A stretch of 64,000 nucleotides of DNA from Kushneria indalinina DSM 14324 (GCF_003385845.1 NZ_QRDJ01000007.1:461380-525379); one strand, 5' to 3'; shown: positions 1-8,553, numbered from the stretch's first letter. The notes: generated by a model not told the origin, from the sequence alone. Numbers and translations are program-made.

Positions 1-2
1 AG

Positions 3-344
3 GCCCTTTCCGGGTCATTCACGCCGGATGCGGCGCTGATTCAGCTGGTGCGCGGCTCGGGCCTGGAAGTCCATCTCGATAACGGCCACTACCGGGTTAA
101 TCAGAGCGACCGGGAGCGCATCAATGATCGTATCGAGACGCTGCGCTATCGTGTTGAAAGCGCCCGGAACGACGAGACGCTGTCGCCCGCCGCAGCCGAC
201 GCGCTCGACGCGCAGCTTGACGCCATCGCCGCCCAGAGCGATCAATTGATCACCGAGCAGGGCTTTTTGAGTGCCGCCGAAAAGGCCAGCTACGAGCGCC
301 TGTTTGCCTGGCTGGAAGGGCGCCTGACAGCGGCCGGCACCTGA
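3..344 (+). CDS. STN-domain protein, C-terminal part (5' end outside window)
   Basis: The reading frame is open from base 3 and stops at 342-344, so the gene begins before the window; a GTG at 48 is internal, not the likely start. The first ~35 residues read like the end of a secretin/TonB short N-terminal (STN) domain: a Phe-Thr-Pro, Ala-Leu, Leu-Val-Arg-Gly-Ser-Gly-Leu pattern. The remaining ~75 residues are charged and helical, rich in Asp, Ala and Glu, and no beta-barrel follows. STN domains are periplasmic modules of TonB receptors and secretins; here the domain seems attached to a small helical tail. Function unknown. Confidence 0.6.
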   Translation, partial: ALSGSFTPDAALIQLVRGSGLEVHLDNGHYRVNQSDRERINDRIETLRYRVESARNDETLSPAAADALDAQLDAIAAQSDQLITEQGFLSAAEKASYERLFAWLEGRLTAAGT

Positions 345-402
345 CTCTCATTCCTTCGCAACGACCGTCGCGCGTCACGCACAACAACAAGAGGTAATCA
401 CC

Positions 403-912
403 ATGAAGATTGTCCAGGATGACCTGACCGACCCGAACGTCATCGCGCTGGTGCGCGCCCACCTTCTTGAGCTGGCCGGCCACTCCCCCGAGGAGAGCTG
501 CCACGCGCTCGATCTCGACGCGCTGCGCGGCCCCGGCATGACCTTCTGGAGCGTGTGGGAGGGCGACACGATTGCCGGCTGCGGCGCGCTCAAGGCGCTC
601 GATGACACCCACGGCGAGATCAAGTCGATGCGCACCGCCGGCACACACCTGCGCCGCGGCGTGGCGGCCAAACTGCTCGATCACATCATCCATGAGGCGC
701 GCACGCGCGGGTTCGAAAGGCTGAGCCTTGAAACCGGCCCGCACGACCTCTTTGCCCCGGCGCGCAGCCTTTATGCCCGCTTTGGGTTCGAGACCTGCCC
801 GCCGTTTGGCCCGTACCGGGAAGACCCTTACAGCGTGTTCATGACCAGGGCGCTCGACGGCCCGGAGGACTACAACGCCCCGTCGAAATCCAGCTGTCGC
901 CAGGCTTCATAG
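403..912 (+). CDS. GNAT family N-acetyltransferase (YsnE-like)
   Basis: 169 residues, preceded by a fair Shine-Dalgarno (AGAGG, 10 bases upstream). The central part has the GNAT acetyl-CoA binding signature: a strand with Glu-Ile-Lys-Ser-Met-Arg-Thr, then a [10 protein letters not shown] loop and helix, and later the Leu-Glu-Thr-Gly and Ala-Arg-Ser-Leu-Tyr-x-Arg-Phe-Gly-Phe pattern typical of YsnE/PaiA-like members. It would transfer an acetyl group to an amine; the substrate cannot be told. The last 43 bases overlap the convergent trmL gene, so the C-terminal tail after the GNAT fold is unconserved and may be an accident of that overlap. Confidence 0.85.
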   Translation: MKIVQDDLTDPNVIALVRAHLLELAGHSPEESCHALDLDALRGPGMTFWSVWEGDTIAGCGALKALDDTHGEIKSMRTAGTHLRRGVAAKLLDHIIHEARTRGFERLSLETGPHDLFAPARSLYARFGFETCPPFGPYREDPYSVFMTRALDGPEDYNAPSKSSCRQAS

Positions 913-1334
913 ACCAGCACCGCACAGGCGTTCGAAAGATTGAGGCTGCGGCTGTCTTCGCGCATGGGAATACGCAGGCGCTGATCTTCCGGCAGGCCAT
1001 CGATCAGGGTCTGCGGCAGGCCGCGGCTCTCCGGGCCAAACAGCAGCGCATCGCCGGCCTGATAGGCGACATGGTCATGGCGGGTGCGCCCGCGGGTGGT
1101 GATGGCCAGCAGTCGCTGCGGCTCAACTGTCGCCATGAAGGCGTCCAGCGAGGCATGGACCTGCACGCGGGCCCACTCATGGTAATCAAGCCCGGCCCGG
1201 CGCAGACGCTTGTCATCGAGCTCAAAGCCGAGCGGCTCGATCAGATGCAGGCGAAAGCCGGTATTGGCACACAGTCTGATGATGTTGCCAGTATTGGGCG
1301 CAATTTCCGGCTCGAACAGGGCGATATCCAGCAT
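870..1334 (-). CDS. trmL: tRNA (cytidine(34)-2'-O)-methyltransferase TrmL
   Basis: 154 residues starting Met-Leu-Asp-Ile-Ala-Leu; the frame is open 45 bases further upstream but this start fits the family length. SPOUT-family signatures are clear: [13 protein letters not shown] near the N-terminus, Phe-Gly-Pro-Glu-Ser-Arg-Gly-Leu-Pro in the middle, and Ile-Pro-Met-Arg followed by Ser-Arg-Ser-Leu-Asn-Leu-Ser-Asn in the SAM-binding knot. TrmL methylates the ribose of the wobble base in the leucine tRNAs with CAA and cmnm5UAA anticodons. It converges on and overlaps the GNAT gene by 43 bases. Confidence 0.93.
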   Translation of the reverse strand: MLDIALFEPEIAPNTGNIIRLCANTGFRLHLIEPLGFELDDKRLRRAGLDYHEWARVQVHASLDAFMATVEPQRLLAITTRGRTRHDHVAYQAGDALLFGPESRGLPQTLIDGLPEDQRLRIPMREDSRSLNLSNACAVLVYEAWRQLDFDGAL

Positions 1335-1418
1335 GGCGGGTGTCTTCTCTACTTCGAGGACCGGTGTTGTCGTGATCAACGCGTGCGATCAACGGCTAAA
1401 AGGCTTGTGACCAACGAC

Positions 1419-1448
1419 AGCGGGCCCGACGCAAAGGCCGGGCCCGCT
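1419..1448 (-). terminator. GC-rich hairpin downstream of the YfaZ-like gene
   Basis: Perfect 10-base arms (AGCGGGCCCG and its complement) around a 10-base loop, 37 bases after the stop of the minus-strand outer-membrane gene. There is no clear U-run, so it may be an mRNA 3' stabiliser rather than a strong intrinsic terminator. Confidence 0.5.
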
Positions 1449-1484
1449 CATATCAAATGCGCGCCGGTTTAGAAACCGACCGAT

Positions 1485-2036
1485 TTAGAAACCAACCGAA
1501 ACGCCCAGTTCCGGGCCGCTGAACAGCGTCTTGCCATCACGGTTGTCGAAATCGGTATGGTAGTAGCGATAGCCGACATAGCCATAGGTATTGGCAATCA
1601 GTGTGGCGCGAGCGCGAGCACCGTATTCATAGCTTTCGTTGACATCGCCATGGCTCAGCCCTTCCGGGGTGTAGAAACCGTAGCCGCCGACACTGACGCG
1701 CGGGATCGGGGTATCGACATAGGCCGAACCACCCAGACCCAGGCCGCCGCCGTTGCCGTAGTCGCTGTCCAGGTACTGGTAGCGCCCGCCGACCGACACA
1801 TCCACACCCGGCAGATAGGGTGAGAACATCAGCTGACCGGAATAGGCCTTGGTGTTGTTGCCGCTGTCATTGGTGCTGAAATAGCCCAGACCGGCAGAAA
1901 AGCCCGGCAGCAGCCCCTGAGTGGCCTGAAAACCGTGAGAGTCCTCGCCACCGCTGGCAGAAAGGCTCAGGGCGGAGGCATTAAGACTTGAGAAGGCCAG
2001 GCCTGCACCCAGTACCGAGATGATGATCTTTTTCAT
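1485..2036 (-). CDS. YfaZ family outer-membrane protein
   Basis: 183 residues from ATG at 2036, with AAGGA placed upstream; the longer open frame adds 13 residues that do not look like a signal peptide. Residues 1-22 are a signal peptide (Lys-Lys, hydrophobic core, Ala-Ser-Ala). The rest alternates glycine, aromatic and polar residues as in short beta-barrels and ends in Val-Gly-Phe, the usual C-terminal Phe for BAM insertion. Spacing of Gly-Tyr-Phe-Ser and Tyr-Gly-Tyr-Val-Gly-Tyr-Arg fits YfaZ. Transport role unknown. Monocistronic, facing away from pyrE with a 178-base gap between. Confidence 0.75.
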   Translation of the reverse strand: MKKIIISVLGAGLAFSSLNASALSLSASGGEDSHGFQATQGLLPGFSAGLGYFSTNDSGNNTKAYSGQLMFSPYLPGVDVSVGGRYQYLDSDYGNGGGLGLGGSAYVDTPIPRVSVGGYGFYTPEGLSHGDVNESYEYGARARATLIANTYGYVGYRYYHTDFDNRDGKTLFSGPELGVSVGF

Positions 2037-2214
2037 TTTGAAATCCTTGGCTTGTTGTCCCCTTGAACGGGACATGCGCTGTCAGAGATGAATCCGTTCG
2101 CCTGCGAAAATACAGGCCGGTGTGCACCGGCGCATTGTGCCATCATGATGACAGGCATCGACATGATGACCTCTTTTTTATCAAGGCCAGCTTACAGCGT
2201 CCGAAGCGGTTACC

Positions 2215-2862
2215 CTAGACACCGTAGCGCGCGCGATAGTCGTGAATGGCGCGAGCATGCGGTGTCAGGCTGTCATCGGCGCGGGTTTCAAGATACTCAA
2301 GAATACCGGCCAGCGTGACGATAGGGATGACCGGAATGCCATAGCGACGACGAACGTCCTCGATGGCGCTGATATCCCCCTGACCGCGCTCCTGGCGATC
2401 AAGCGCCACGACCACGCCAGCGGCAGTGGCCCCGGCCGCCTCGATCAGGGCCATGGATTCCACGATGGCCGTGCCGGCGGTGATGACATCATCAATGATC
2501 AGCACGCGGCCGGACAGCGGCGCGCCGACCACCGAGCCGCCTTCGCCATGATCCTTGGCTTCCTTTCGATTGAACGACCAGGGCAGATTGCGGTCATGAT
2601 GAGTCGACATGGCAATGGCTGTACTCGATGCCAGTGGGATGCCCTTGTAGGCAGGACCGAACAGGAGATCAAACTCCAGTCCGGCGCGCTGGATGGCACC
2701 GGCATAGCAGCGCCCCAGCATGGCCAGTGCCGCCCCACTGTGAAAATGGCCGGCATTGAAGAAATAGGGACTGACGCGCCCCGACTTGAGGGTGAACTCG
2801 CCAAAGCGGAGCGCCTGCTCGGCAATGGCGAATTCGATGAATTCTCGCTGCTCGTCAATCAT
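2215..2862 (-). CDS. pyrE: orotate phosphoribosyltransferase
   Basis: 215 residues, the normal length for PyrE. It joins orotate to PRPP to make OMP, the fifth step of pyrimidine synthesis. The PRPP-binding loop is visible as [13 protein letters not shown], and the [10 protein letters not shown] segment is characteristic of the gammaproteobacterial enzyme. It is divergent from crc with 86 bases between the starts, the same arrangement as in Pseudomonas. Confidence 0.97.
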   Translation of the reverse strand: MIDEQREFIEFAIAEQALRFGEFTLKSGRVSPYFFNAGHFHSGAALAMLGRCYAGAIQRAGLEFDLLFGPAYKGIPLASSTAIAMSTHHDRNLPWSFNRKEAKDHGEGGSVVGAPLSGRVLIIDDVITAGTAIVESMALIEAAGATAAGVVVALDRQERGQGDISAIEDVRRRYGIPVIPIVTLAGILEYLETRADDSLTPHARAIHDYRARYGV

Positions 2863-2948
2863 GTCATACCCTTATTTCTTGTACCGGCTCTTTACCCAAA
2901 CCTGTCAGGCTCGGGTATCATACACGCGCGAAAAACAAGGGACCATGT

Positions 2949-3710
2949 ATGAAAATCGCCAGTATCAACGTCAATGGCATGCGCAGGGCCGTCGAGCGGG
3001 GCTTTCTCGACTGGCTGAAAGCGCAGGATGCCGACATCGTCTGCGTGCAGAACCTGAAAACCAAAAGCTTCGAGCTGGACGACTCGATCCTCTATCCCGA
3101 GGGCTATGAAGGCTATTTTCTGGATGCCGAACAGGACGACTTTGCCGGCGTAGGCATCTACTGCCGCAAGATTCCCAAGGCGATCATGTATGGTCTGGGC
3201 TTTGAGCAGTGCGACAACGAAGGGCGCTTTCTGCAGGCCGACTACGAGCGCTTCAGCGTGGCCTCCTTTCTGATGCCGGAAGACCCGCACGCCAAGCAGC
3301 GCTTTATTGCGCAGTACAGCGACTACCTCAGCAAGCTGCGCCGCAAGCGTCGCCAGTACATCATTGCCGGCAGCTGGTACATCGCCCACAAGACCGTCGA
3401 TCTCGATCACTGGTCCGAACACCAGAGCACGCCCGGGTTTCGTCCCGAAGAGCGCGCCTTCATGGATCAGGTCTTCGGACCGATGGACTTTGTCGACACC
3501 TTCCGTGAAGTCGAGCGCAACGCCGGCCATCACACCTGGTGGGAAAAGCCTGACAGCGACGTGCCGCGCAAGCGTCAGGACGGCTGGCGCACCGACTATC
3601 AGATCACGGGCCCCGATATTGCCCGCACGGTCAAGCGTGCCTGGATCGATCGCGACGCCGATTTCAGCGAGTTCGCGCCGCTGATCATCGAGTACGATCT
3701 GGAACTCTGA
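2949..3710 (+). CDS. crc: Crc, catabolite repression control protein (catalytically dead ExoIII fold)
   Basis: 253 residues of exonuclease/endonuclease/phosphatase fold, alignable to ExoIII, but the active site is lost. The Asn of Ile-Asn-Val-Asn-Gly stays; the metal-binding Glu of Gln-Glu-Thr-Lys is replaced (Cys-Val-Gln-Asn-Leu-Lys); the Gly-Asp-Phe-Asn motif reads Gly-Ser-Trp-Tyr; and the terminal Ser-Asp-His is Glu-Phe-Ala. Pseudomonas Crc shows the same losses together with Arg-Arg-Lys-Arg-Arg and Gly-Trp-Arg-x-Asp-Tyr-Gln, both present here. In pseudomonads Crc acts with Hfq to block translation of catabolic mRNAs, which fits a genome with many catabolic genes. Calling it xthA would be wrong. 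Confidence 0.92.
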   Translation: MKIASINVNGMRRAVERGFLDWLKAQDADIVCVQNLKTKSFELDDSILYPEGYEGYFLDAEQDDFAGVGIYCRKIPKAIMYGLGFEQCDNEGRFLQADYERFSVASFLMPEDPHAKQRFIAQYSDYLSKLRRKRRQYIIAGSWYIAHKTVDLDHWSEHQSTPGFRPEERAFMDQVFGPMDFVDTFREVERNAGHHTWWEKPDSDVPRKRQDGWRTDYQITGPDIARTVKRAWIDRDADFSEFAPLIIEYDLEL

Positions 3711-3750
3711 TCCCCGGCTATTGATCGCTACCGTCTGGTCCCTTCGCGCA

Positions 3751-3783
3751 ACGGCGCCGGAAGCTTTTGGCTTCCGGCGCCGT
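3751..3783. terminator. Hairpin between crc and rph (convergent genes)
   Basis: Two perfect 14-base arms (3751-3764 and 3770-3783) around a TTTTG loop, between the convergent ends of crc and rph. It could serve both strands, although U-runs are short. Confidence 0.6.
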
Positions 3784-3834
3784 GTCGTTATGGGGACGGC
3801 GTTGAAATCGCGCGGATCAGTTCACCATGCCCAG

Positions 3835-3866
3835 GCGTTTAACTGACCATGCGTTTAACTGACCAT
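3835..3866. repeat. 16-base perfect tandem repeat at the rph stop
   Basis: The unit GCGTTTAACTGACCAT occurs at 3835-3850 and again at 3851-3866. The second copy contains the rph stop codon and last residues (Met-Val-Ser-stop on the minus strand); the first is a non-coding echo. A weaker third echo (TTCACCATGCCCAGG) lies just beyond at about 3821. Confidence 0.85.
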
Positions 3867-4577
3867 ACCCAGCTCTTTGCGCTGACACGCAAAGAGCTGC
3901 TCACAGCCGGCTTCGGCCATGTCCATCATCGCGTTGAGTTCACTGCGCGAGAACGACTTCTGCTCGGCGGTGCCCTGCACCTCGATGATGCCGCCATCGG
4001 CGGTCATGACCACGTTCATGTCGGTCTCGGCGCGCGAGTCCTCGGCGTAGTCCAGATCCGTCACCGCCTGACCCTTGTAGATGCCGACCGATACCGCGCT
4101 GACCAGCTGCTTGAGCGGATCGGTAGTGATCTGCTTGTTGCGCTGCAGCGACTGAAGCGCATCGACCAGCGCCACGCAGCCACCGGTAATGGCGGCGGTG
4201 CGCGTGCCGCCATCGGCCTGGAGCACATCGCAGTCGATGGTGATGGTGAACTCGCCGAGCTTTTTCAGATCCACCGCCGCACGCAGGCTGCGTCCGATCA
4301 GGCGCTGAATCTCGATGGTGCGCCCGCCCTGCTTGCCACGCGCCGCTTCCCGGCCGCTGCGGGTATGGGTCGCGCGCGGCAGCATGCCGTACTCGGCGGT
4401 GATCCAGCCCTGACCCTTGCCGCGCAGCCAGCGCGGCACGCCGGCTTCCACGCTTGCCGTGCACAGCACCTGGGTATCGCCAAAGGCGACCAGCACCGAG
4501 CCTTCGGCGTGCTTCGTGTAGCCGCGGGTCAGGGTAATTTCACGGGTTGCCTCGGGGGCACGTCCACTGGGTCGCAT
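3855..4577 (-). CDS. rph: ribonuclease PH
   Basis: 240 residues from the Met of Met-Arg-Pro-Ser-Gly-Arg; the frame is open for 70 more codons upstream but this start is the conserved one. RNase PH is a phosphorolytic 3'-5' exoribonuclease that trims tRNA 3' ends. Family landmarks: Thr-Arg-Gly-Tyr-Thr near the start, Gly-Arg-x-x-Glu-Ile-Gln-Arg-Leu-Ile-Gly-Arg-Ser-Leu-Arg, [18 protein letters not shown], and the conserved Asp pair of Leu-Asp-Tyr-Ala-Glu-Asp. It is divergent from yicC, 127 bases apart, a common gammaproteobacterial pairing. Confidence 0.97.
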   Translation of the reverse strand: MRPSGRAPEATREITLTRGYTKHAEGSVLVAFGDTQVLCTASVEAGVPRWLRGKGQGWITAEYGMLPRATHTRSGREAARGKQGGRTIEIQRLIGRSLRAAVDLKKLGEFTITIDCDVLQADGGTRTAAITGGCVALVDALQSLQRNKQITTDPLKQLVSAVSVGIYKGQAVTDLDYAEDSRAETDMNVVMTADGGIIEVQGTAEQKSFSRSELNAMMDMAEAGCEQLFACQRKELGMVS

Positions 4578-4704
4578 GACACTCTCTCTACTGGTAAAAA
4601 TGAAAACCACAAACCAAAAGGCGGCCGGGCATCTTACACGCCCGCCTGCGCAATGAACGAATCGTTTAGACTCACCCTTTATCCACTTCACGCAAGGATG
4701 ACCC

Positions 4705-5571
4705 ATGGCACGCAGCATGACCGCCTTCACCCGCCAGACGCTGGATGCCGAGTGGGGCAGCCTTGCGTTGGAACTGCGCTCGGTCAATCAGCGCTATCTC
4801 GATCTGCACTTTCGCCTGCCCGAAGCACTGCGTGATCTCGAAGCGCCATTTCGCGACAGCCTGCGCGGGGCACTGTCGCGCGGCAAGATCGAGTGCTCGC
4901 TGCGCTTTGAGCGCGCCCGGGGCAGCGGTGACGGCCTCGACATCAACGTCGACCACCTTGAAGTGCTGATGGAAACCCTCACCCGCCTGCGCCGCCATGC
5001 GCCGGAAGCCTCGATGCCGAGTCTGCTGGAACTGCTGGATCATCCGGGCATCTCCCGCGGCGGTGAGATCGACATGGACGCCGTGCGCGCCGCCGCGCTC
5101 AAGCTGATGTCGCAGGCCCTGGATGACCTGAACGCCGGCCGCGAGCGCGAAGGCGAGCAGCTCTGCGCGCTGATCCGTGAGCGCCTGGCGGGCATCCGCA
5201 CCCAGGTGGAGGAAGTCCGCGCTCACCTGCCGGCAGTGCTGGAGCGCCAGCGCCGCCAGATTCTGGAACGCCTGGAGACCGTCAAGGCCGAGCTTGACCC
5301 CAACCGGCTGGAAGCGGAAATGGCACTGATGGCGCAAAAGGCCGACGTCGCCGAGGAGCTTGACCGGCTTGAAACGCACGTCGGTGAGGTCGAGCGTCAG
5401 CTCAATCAAAAGGGCCCGATCGGACGCCGGCTGGATTTTCTGATGCAGGAGCTCAACCGCGAGGCCAACACGCTCTCCTCCAAGGCCGCGGTGACCGACA
5501 CCACCCGCTGTGCGGTGGAGCTCAAGGTGCTGATCGAGCAGATGCGCGAGCAGATTCAAAATATCGAGTAG
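4705..5571 (+). CDS. yicC: YicC family endoribonuclease (3' end rebuilt by the island)
   Basis: 288 residues. The N-terminal Met-Thr-Ala-Phe block, [10 protein letters not shown] and the C-terminal Gly-Arg-Arg-Leu-Asp-Phe-Leu-x-Gln-Glu-Leu-Asn-Arg-Glu-x-Asn-Thr are the signature of the YicC family, which includes a stress-linked endoribonuclease. Long helical coiled-coil segments lie between residues ~130 and 240. The last seven codons (5551-5571) are repeated as a displaced copy at 29203-29223, so the present 3' end was very likely supplied by the integrated island. Confidence 0.94.
   Translation: MARSMTAFTRQTLDAEWGSLALELRSVNQRYLDLHFRLPEALRDLEAPFRDSLRGALSRGKIECSLRFERARGSGDGLDINVDHLEVLMETLTRLRRHAPEASMPSLLELLDHPGISRGGEIDMDAVRAAALKLMSQALDDLNAGREREGEQLCALIRERLAGIRTQVEEVRAHLPAVLERQRRQILERLETVKAELDPNRLEAEMALMAQKADVAEELDRLETHVGEVERQLNQKGPIGRRLDFLMQELNREANTLSSKAAVTDTTRCAVELKVLIEQMREQIQNIE
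5551..5571 (+). other. attL: island attachment site in the 3' end of yicC
   Basis: These 21 bases encode the last six residues of YicC (Gln-Ile-Gln-Asn-Ile-Glu) and its stop. A copy with 18 of 21 identical bases and the same sense (Gln-Ile-Gln-Asn-Leu-Glu-stop) lies at 29203-29223, just before the chromosome resumes. The integrase gene starts 332 bases inside. The 3' end of yicC is a known integration site of mobilizable islands such as MGIVflInd1. Confidence 0.88.
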
Positions 5572-5903
5572 GGTCCATTAAAAGCCACAACAATACTTAG
5601 ACCCATTGTTTTTAAAGTATTTTTATCGACAACCAGTCCGCTGACGTCTATCAACATCTGTCAAAATCCACATCCTTTTGGGTAGTAAAGTGGGGAGTAA
5701 ATTCGTTGCCTCCCCACTTTTTGCCGTTTATCATCGAAAGTACTCCCCACCGTTTGCCGATTCTGTAACGTTCACAGTGAGTTAGCTACCTGCCCCTTAA
5801 AGGGAGCAGGCATAGGCAAACGCTCTGCTTTGGCAGGGCTAAATCGTTCGGGGATCCGGAGAGACCAATCTCCATCCGTTTTCACCCAGAAGAGAAAAGA
5901 GCC
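5572..5903. promoter_or_regulatory. Island left end with putative integrase arm-type sites
   Basis: No gene. It holds short repeats in both orientations: GGGTAGTAAAGTGGGGAGTA at 5680-5699, CCTCCCCAC at 5709-5717 and TACTCCCCAC at 5741-5750. A near copy of the first (18/20) recurs at the other end, 29111-29130. Repeats of this kind close to an att site are usual arm-type binding sites of tyrosine recombinases; here that is inference. Confidence 0.6.
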
Positions 5904-7118
5904 ATGGGAAGCCTCAATGCCAGAAAGGTGCAGGCCCTTATCAAGGGGGAAGAAGCCGGGCGTTACAGCGACGGTGACGGCCTGTACCTCATGGTGCCGC
6001 AAAAGGGCGCGCCATACTGGATGTTGAGGTACACGCTATCGGGTAAACGCCGGGAGATGACGCTGGGCAAACATGCTCATCTCTCTCTTGCAGAAGCCCG
6101 AGTCCGAGCTCAGGACCATCAGAAGCTGGTTCAGGATGGCGTTGACCCCATTGAAGCACGCAAGCAGGAACAGCAGGTTTCGATAAGAACCGTCGACGAC
6201 CTGTTTGCAGACTGGTATCCGGATCTTGAGAAGCGTCTCAAACATCCCAGAATCCCCTACCGTATTTATCACAAGGAAGTGGCCCCCAGTCTCGGCAAAC
6301 GCGAGCTGGATACCGTGACGCCCATGGAAGTAAGGGGCATCATCAGGAAAGTGGCGCAAAGCGGCCGACCAACGATCGCCAACGATACATTGATGTATCT
6401 AAAGCAGTTGTTTAACCACGCCATCAAGCTGGGGCTTGTCACCTACAACCCGGCGACGGCATTCAACGTCAATGACGCCGGCGGCGTGGAAAAAAGCCGC
6501 AGCCGAGCCCTGACCCAAGACGAGATCAATACGGCTTTCACCGTGTTTCGAGAAAACAACGCAAGCTTTAGTAGAGAGAATTATCTCGCCTGCGCGCTCC
6601 TGCTGGTACTGGGAACAAGAAAGACCGAGTTGACCGAAGCTAGATGGAAAGAATTCGATCTGACCAACAGCCACTGGACGCTGCCCGGAGAGCGCAGCAA
6701 GTCCGGCATCGGAATCAGAATCCCACTCCCTCCTCAGACCATTGATTGGCTGGAGGAGCTCAAGATACGGGCCTGCGGCTCGGAGTTCGTGTTTCCCAGC
6801 CGCCGCGGTAACAGCTCGCCCCACATGGGAAAGGACACGCTGAACCGCGCTATCGCTAAATTGTTCGGCAACGAACCCGGCAAGAAGCAACAGCCAGAGA
6901 ACCGAATGGGAGATCTGGAGCCCTTCACCGTGCACGATCTACGTCGTACCTGTCGGAGCTTGCTGGCCTCCACGGGCACGCCTGCACATGTGGCGGAGCG
7001 CTGCCTGAATCACAAGATCAAAGGCGTTGAAGGCATCTATGACCGGTACGATTATTTCCAGGAGCGGAAAGAAGCGATGGTTAAGGTCGCCGATTTTATT
7101 TCAGAAGCAATTAAATAG
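5904..7118 (+). CDS. Site-specific tyrosine integrase (P4/DUF4102 type)
   Basis: 404 residues. Residues 1-90 are the arm-binding DUF4102 domain (Asp-Gly-Asp-Gly-Leu-Tyr-Leu, and Gly-Lys-His..Leu-Ser-Leu-Ala-Glu-Ala-Arg). A SAM-like core-binding domain follows (~95-190), then the catalytic domain: Arg239 in Gly-Thr-Arg-Lys-Thr-Glu-Leu, His344-x-x-Arg347, His370 and Tyr379 in Gly-Ile-Tyr-Asp-Arg. All catalytic residues are present, so the enzyme looks functional. It lies next to attL, reads into the island, and should integrate and excise it at yicC. An AlpA-type protein at 8554 may be its activator or excision helper. Confidence 0.95.
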   Translation: MGSLNARKVQALIKGEEAGRYSDGDGLYLMVPQKGAPYWMLRYTLSGKRREMTLGKHAHLSLAEARVRAQDHQKLVQDGVDPIEARKQEQQVSIRTVDDLFADWYPDLEKRLKHPRIPYRIYHKEVAPSLGKRELDTVTPMEVRGIIRKVAQSGRPTIANDTLMYLKQLFNHAIKLGLVTYNPATAFNVNDAGGVEKSRSRALTQDEINTAFTVFRENNASFSRENYLACALLLVLGTRKTELTEARWKEFDLTNSHWTLPGERSKSGIGIRIPLPPQTIDWLEELKIRACGSEFVFPSRRGNSSPHMGKDTLNRAIAKLFGNEPGKKQQPENRMGDLEPFTVHDLRRTCRSLLASTGTPAHVAERCLNHKIKGVEGIYDRYDYFQERKEAMVKVADFISEAIK

Positions 7119-7214
7119 AGCGCTATCTCTTTTTCAAAAAGAGATAGCAAACTTGTCTTACACGCACTTGGTTAATCAGAAGTGTTAAACGTTTGAGATA
7201 TAAAACTGTAAAGG

Positions 7215-8105
7215 TTAAAAGCCTTCCTTATGAGCTTTTTTAATCAACCTTTCAAGAGTCTGATAAATATTTTCATGCCTACGATCTGCCATTAAATCCA
7301 GCATCTTCTTGGAGTCTTTGTCTATATAGACGTTTAAAGGACTTCTTCCTACCTGCTTATTTCTATAAACCTTTTGATCCCAGGCTTTTTTAAATCTTGA
7401 AGAAAAAAGTTTTTTTGTATCCACCCCAACATCCCAGCAATCAAGAACAGCATAAATAGCACCATACATAGCAGAAGGCTTTATAGGTTTAAAAAACCCG
7501 CTCTCTTCAAAGTTCCTTTTCGTATACTCCCATGCCCACTCACACTGTTCATCATCCTTTTTATTAAGCCAAGCAAAATTTAATCTATCTTGATATCTTT
7601 CTGTCCATATAGCCTCCAAGCTCGACATCAAATTTTTTTTCGCTGACTTTCCCCAAACCTGTAAGTCGTAAAATTTTTTAATATCTTGAAGATTGTTTTC
7701 ATAATTAGTAGGCTTGCCTGTAATAACAAGATTTTCAAATGTATCGTTTTCGGAGTAATGCCTATTTTTAAATAATCCTTCAGGTTCTAAAAACTGAACA
7801 AGATCTGTCTCAGTAGATTTCCTCAAGTATAACCAAGCAAAGTTGCAAGCTCGCTTATCCGATGTCATCCAGTCGAACTCCGACTGCTCCAACATTTCTT
7901 GATCTCTTCTTATCAACAAACCATCGATATATGCTTGTCTAGGCTGATAATCTAAAGAAGAGATAAAGCTCTCAATCGATGCAGCATTAGGTTCAACAAC
8001 ATTTTCAAATTTATCCTTGTTTATTATGTTTGCATAAAATTCAAAGGACCTTTTATTAGAAACATGCAAAAAAACTGATAAAGGAACATTCTTGTGGGCG
8101 ACCAT
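7215..8105 (-). CDS. Hypothetical protein with RHH-like C-terminus, AT-rich
   Basis: 296 residues from ATG at 8105, chosen because GGAGGTAAGG lies directly before it; the frame is open for another 28 codons. I recognise no family. The last ~45 residues (Pro-Leu-Asn-Val-Tyr-Ile-Asp-Lys-Asp-Ser-Lys-Lys-Met-Leu-Asp-Leu, ending Leu-Ile-Lys-Lys-Ala) resemble a ribbon-helix-helix DNA-binding fold: a short strand and two helices. The body is rich in Trp, Phe, Lys and Asn. Base composition is much more AT-rich than the flanking chromosome, a sign of transfer. A perfect palindrome lies 24 bases upstream of the start, so self-regulation is possible. Confidence 0.7.
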   Translation of the reverse strand: MVAHKNVPLSVFLHVSNKRSFEFYANIINKDKFENVVEPNAASIESFISSLDYQPRQAYIDGLLIRRDQEMLEQSEFDWMTSDKRACNFAWLYLRKSTETDLVQFLEPEGLFKNRHYSENDTFENLVITGKPTNYENNLQDIKKFYDLQVWGKSAKKNLMSSLEAIWTERYQDRLNFAWLNKKDDEQCEWAWEYTKRNFEESGFFKPIKPSAMYGAIYAVLDCWDVGVDTKKLFSSRFKKAWDQKVYRNKQVGRSPLNVYIDKDSKKMLDLMADRRHENIYQTLERLIKKAHKEGF

Positions 8106-8128
8106 CCTTACCTCCTCGAGCCTTGGAA

Positions 8129-8147
8129 CTACGTAACTTTTACGTAG
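8129..8147. promoter_or_regulatory. Palindromic operator candidate upstream of the 296-residue gene
   Basis: CTACGTAA-CTT-TTACGTAG, two perfect 8-base arms around 3 bases, in the leader of the minus-strand gene starting at 8105. Its size and place suit a dimeric repressor. Confidence 0.5.
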
Positions 8148-8553
8148 AACTATCGGGAGATTTTCAAAAAACTTTAGGGTAGTTACCAAGGTATTTTTAT
8201 AGGATTTTTGAGGTGAAATTTCAACGAGGGTTACGAAAATTCAAGCACTTACGCGAGCCAAAATGCTTATAAACGGCTATTCATTGCTTTGTACCTATTG
8301 CAAAAACCTAGTACAGGCATGCCAGTCATCGGAAATTGGCATTCTCAGAACAAGCAAGAACCTTAAACCAAGCATCAATTTTTTAACAGTCAGCATGAGC
8401 ATTGTTAGATATAGCCATACCAATTCAAAGAAACCTCTTCAATTTCAGGGCTTTTAAAGGTCAATCACCTAAGAATAGAACTGCATCTAAAATTTAAAGT
8501 AGTTTTTTACATACAACACACATCTCATGAGACGAATATGGAGCTTCGTAATC
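8148..8553. other. AT-rich gap without a convincing gene
   Basis: About 400 bases between the AT-rich unknown gene and the AlpA-like gene. A 64-codon frame at 8263-8457 has no ribosome site and no recognisable sequence. The stretch probably holds the divergent promoters of both neighbours; no other structure was seen. Confidence 0.5.

Noticed and set aside
2949-3710. Functional exodeoxyribonuclease III (xthA)
   Set aside because: Catalytic Glu, Asp and His residues are replaced; the pattern is that of Crc.
5572-5903. A tRNA gene as the island's target
   Set aside because: No tRNA-like sequence is seen at either end; the duplicated sequence is the end of yicC.
8263-8457. 64-codon open frame between island genes
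   Set aside because: No ribosome site, no recognisable sequence, located in a probable divergent promoter region.
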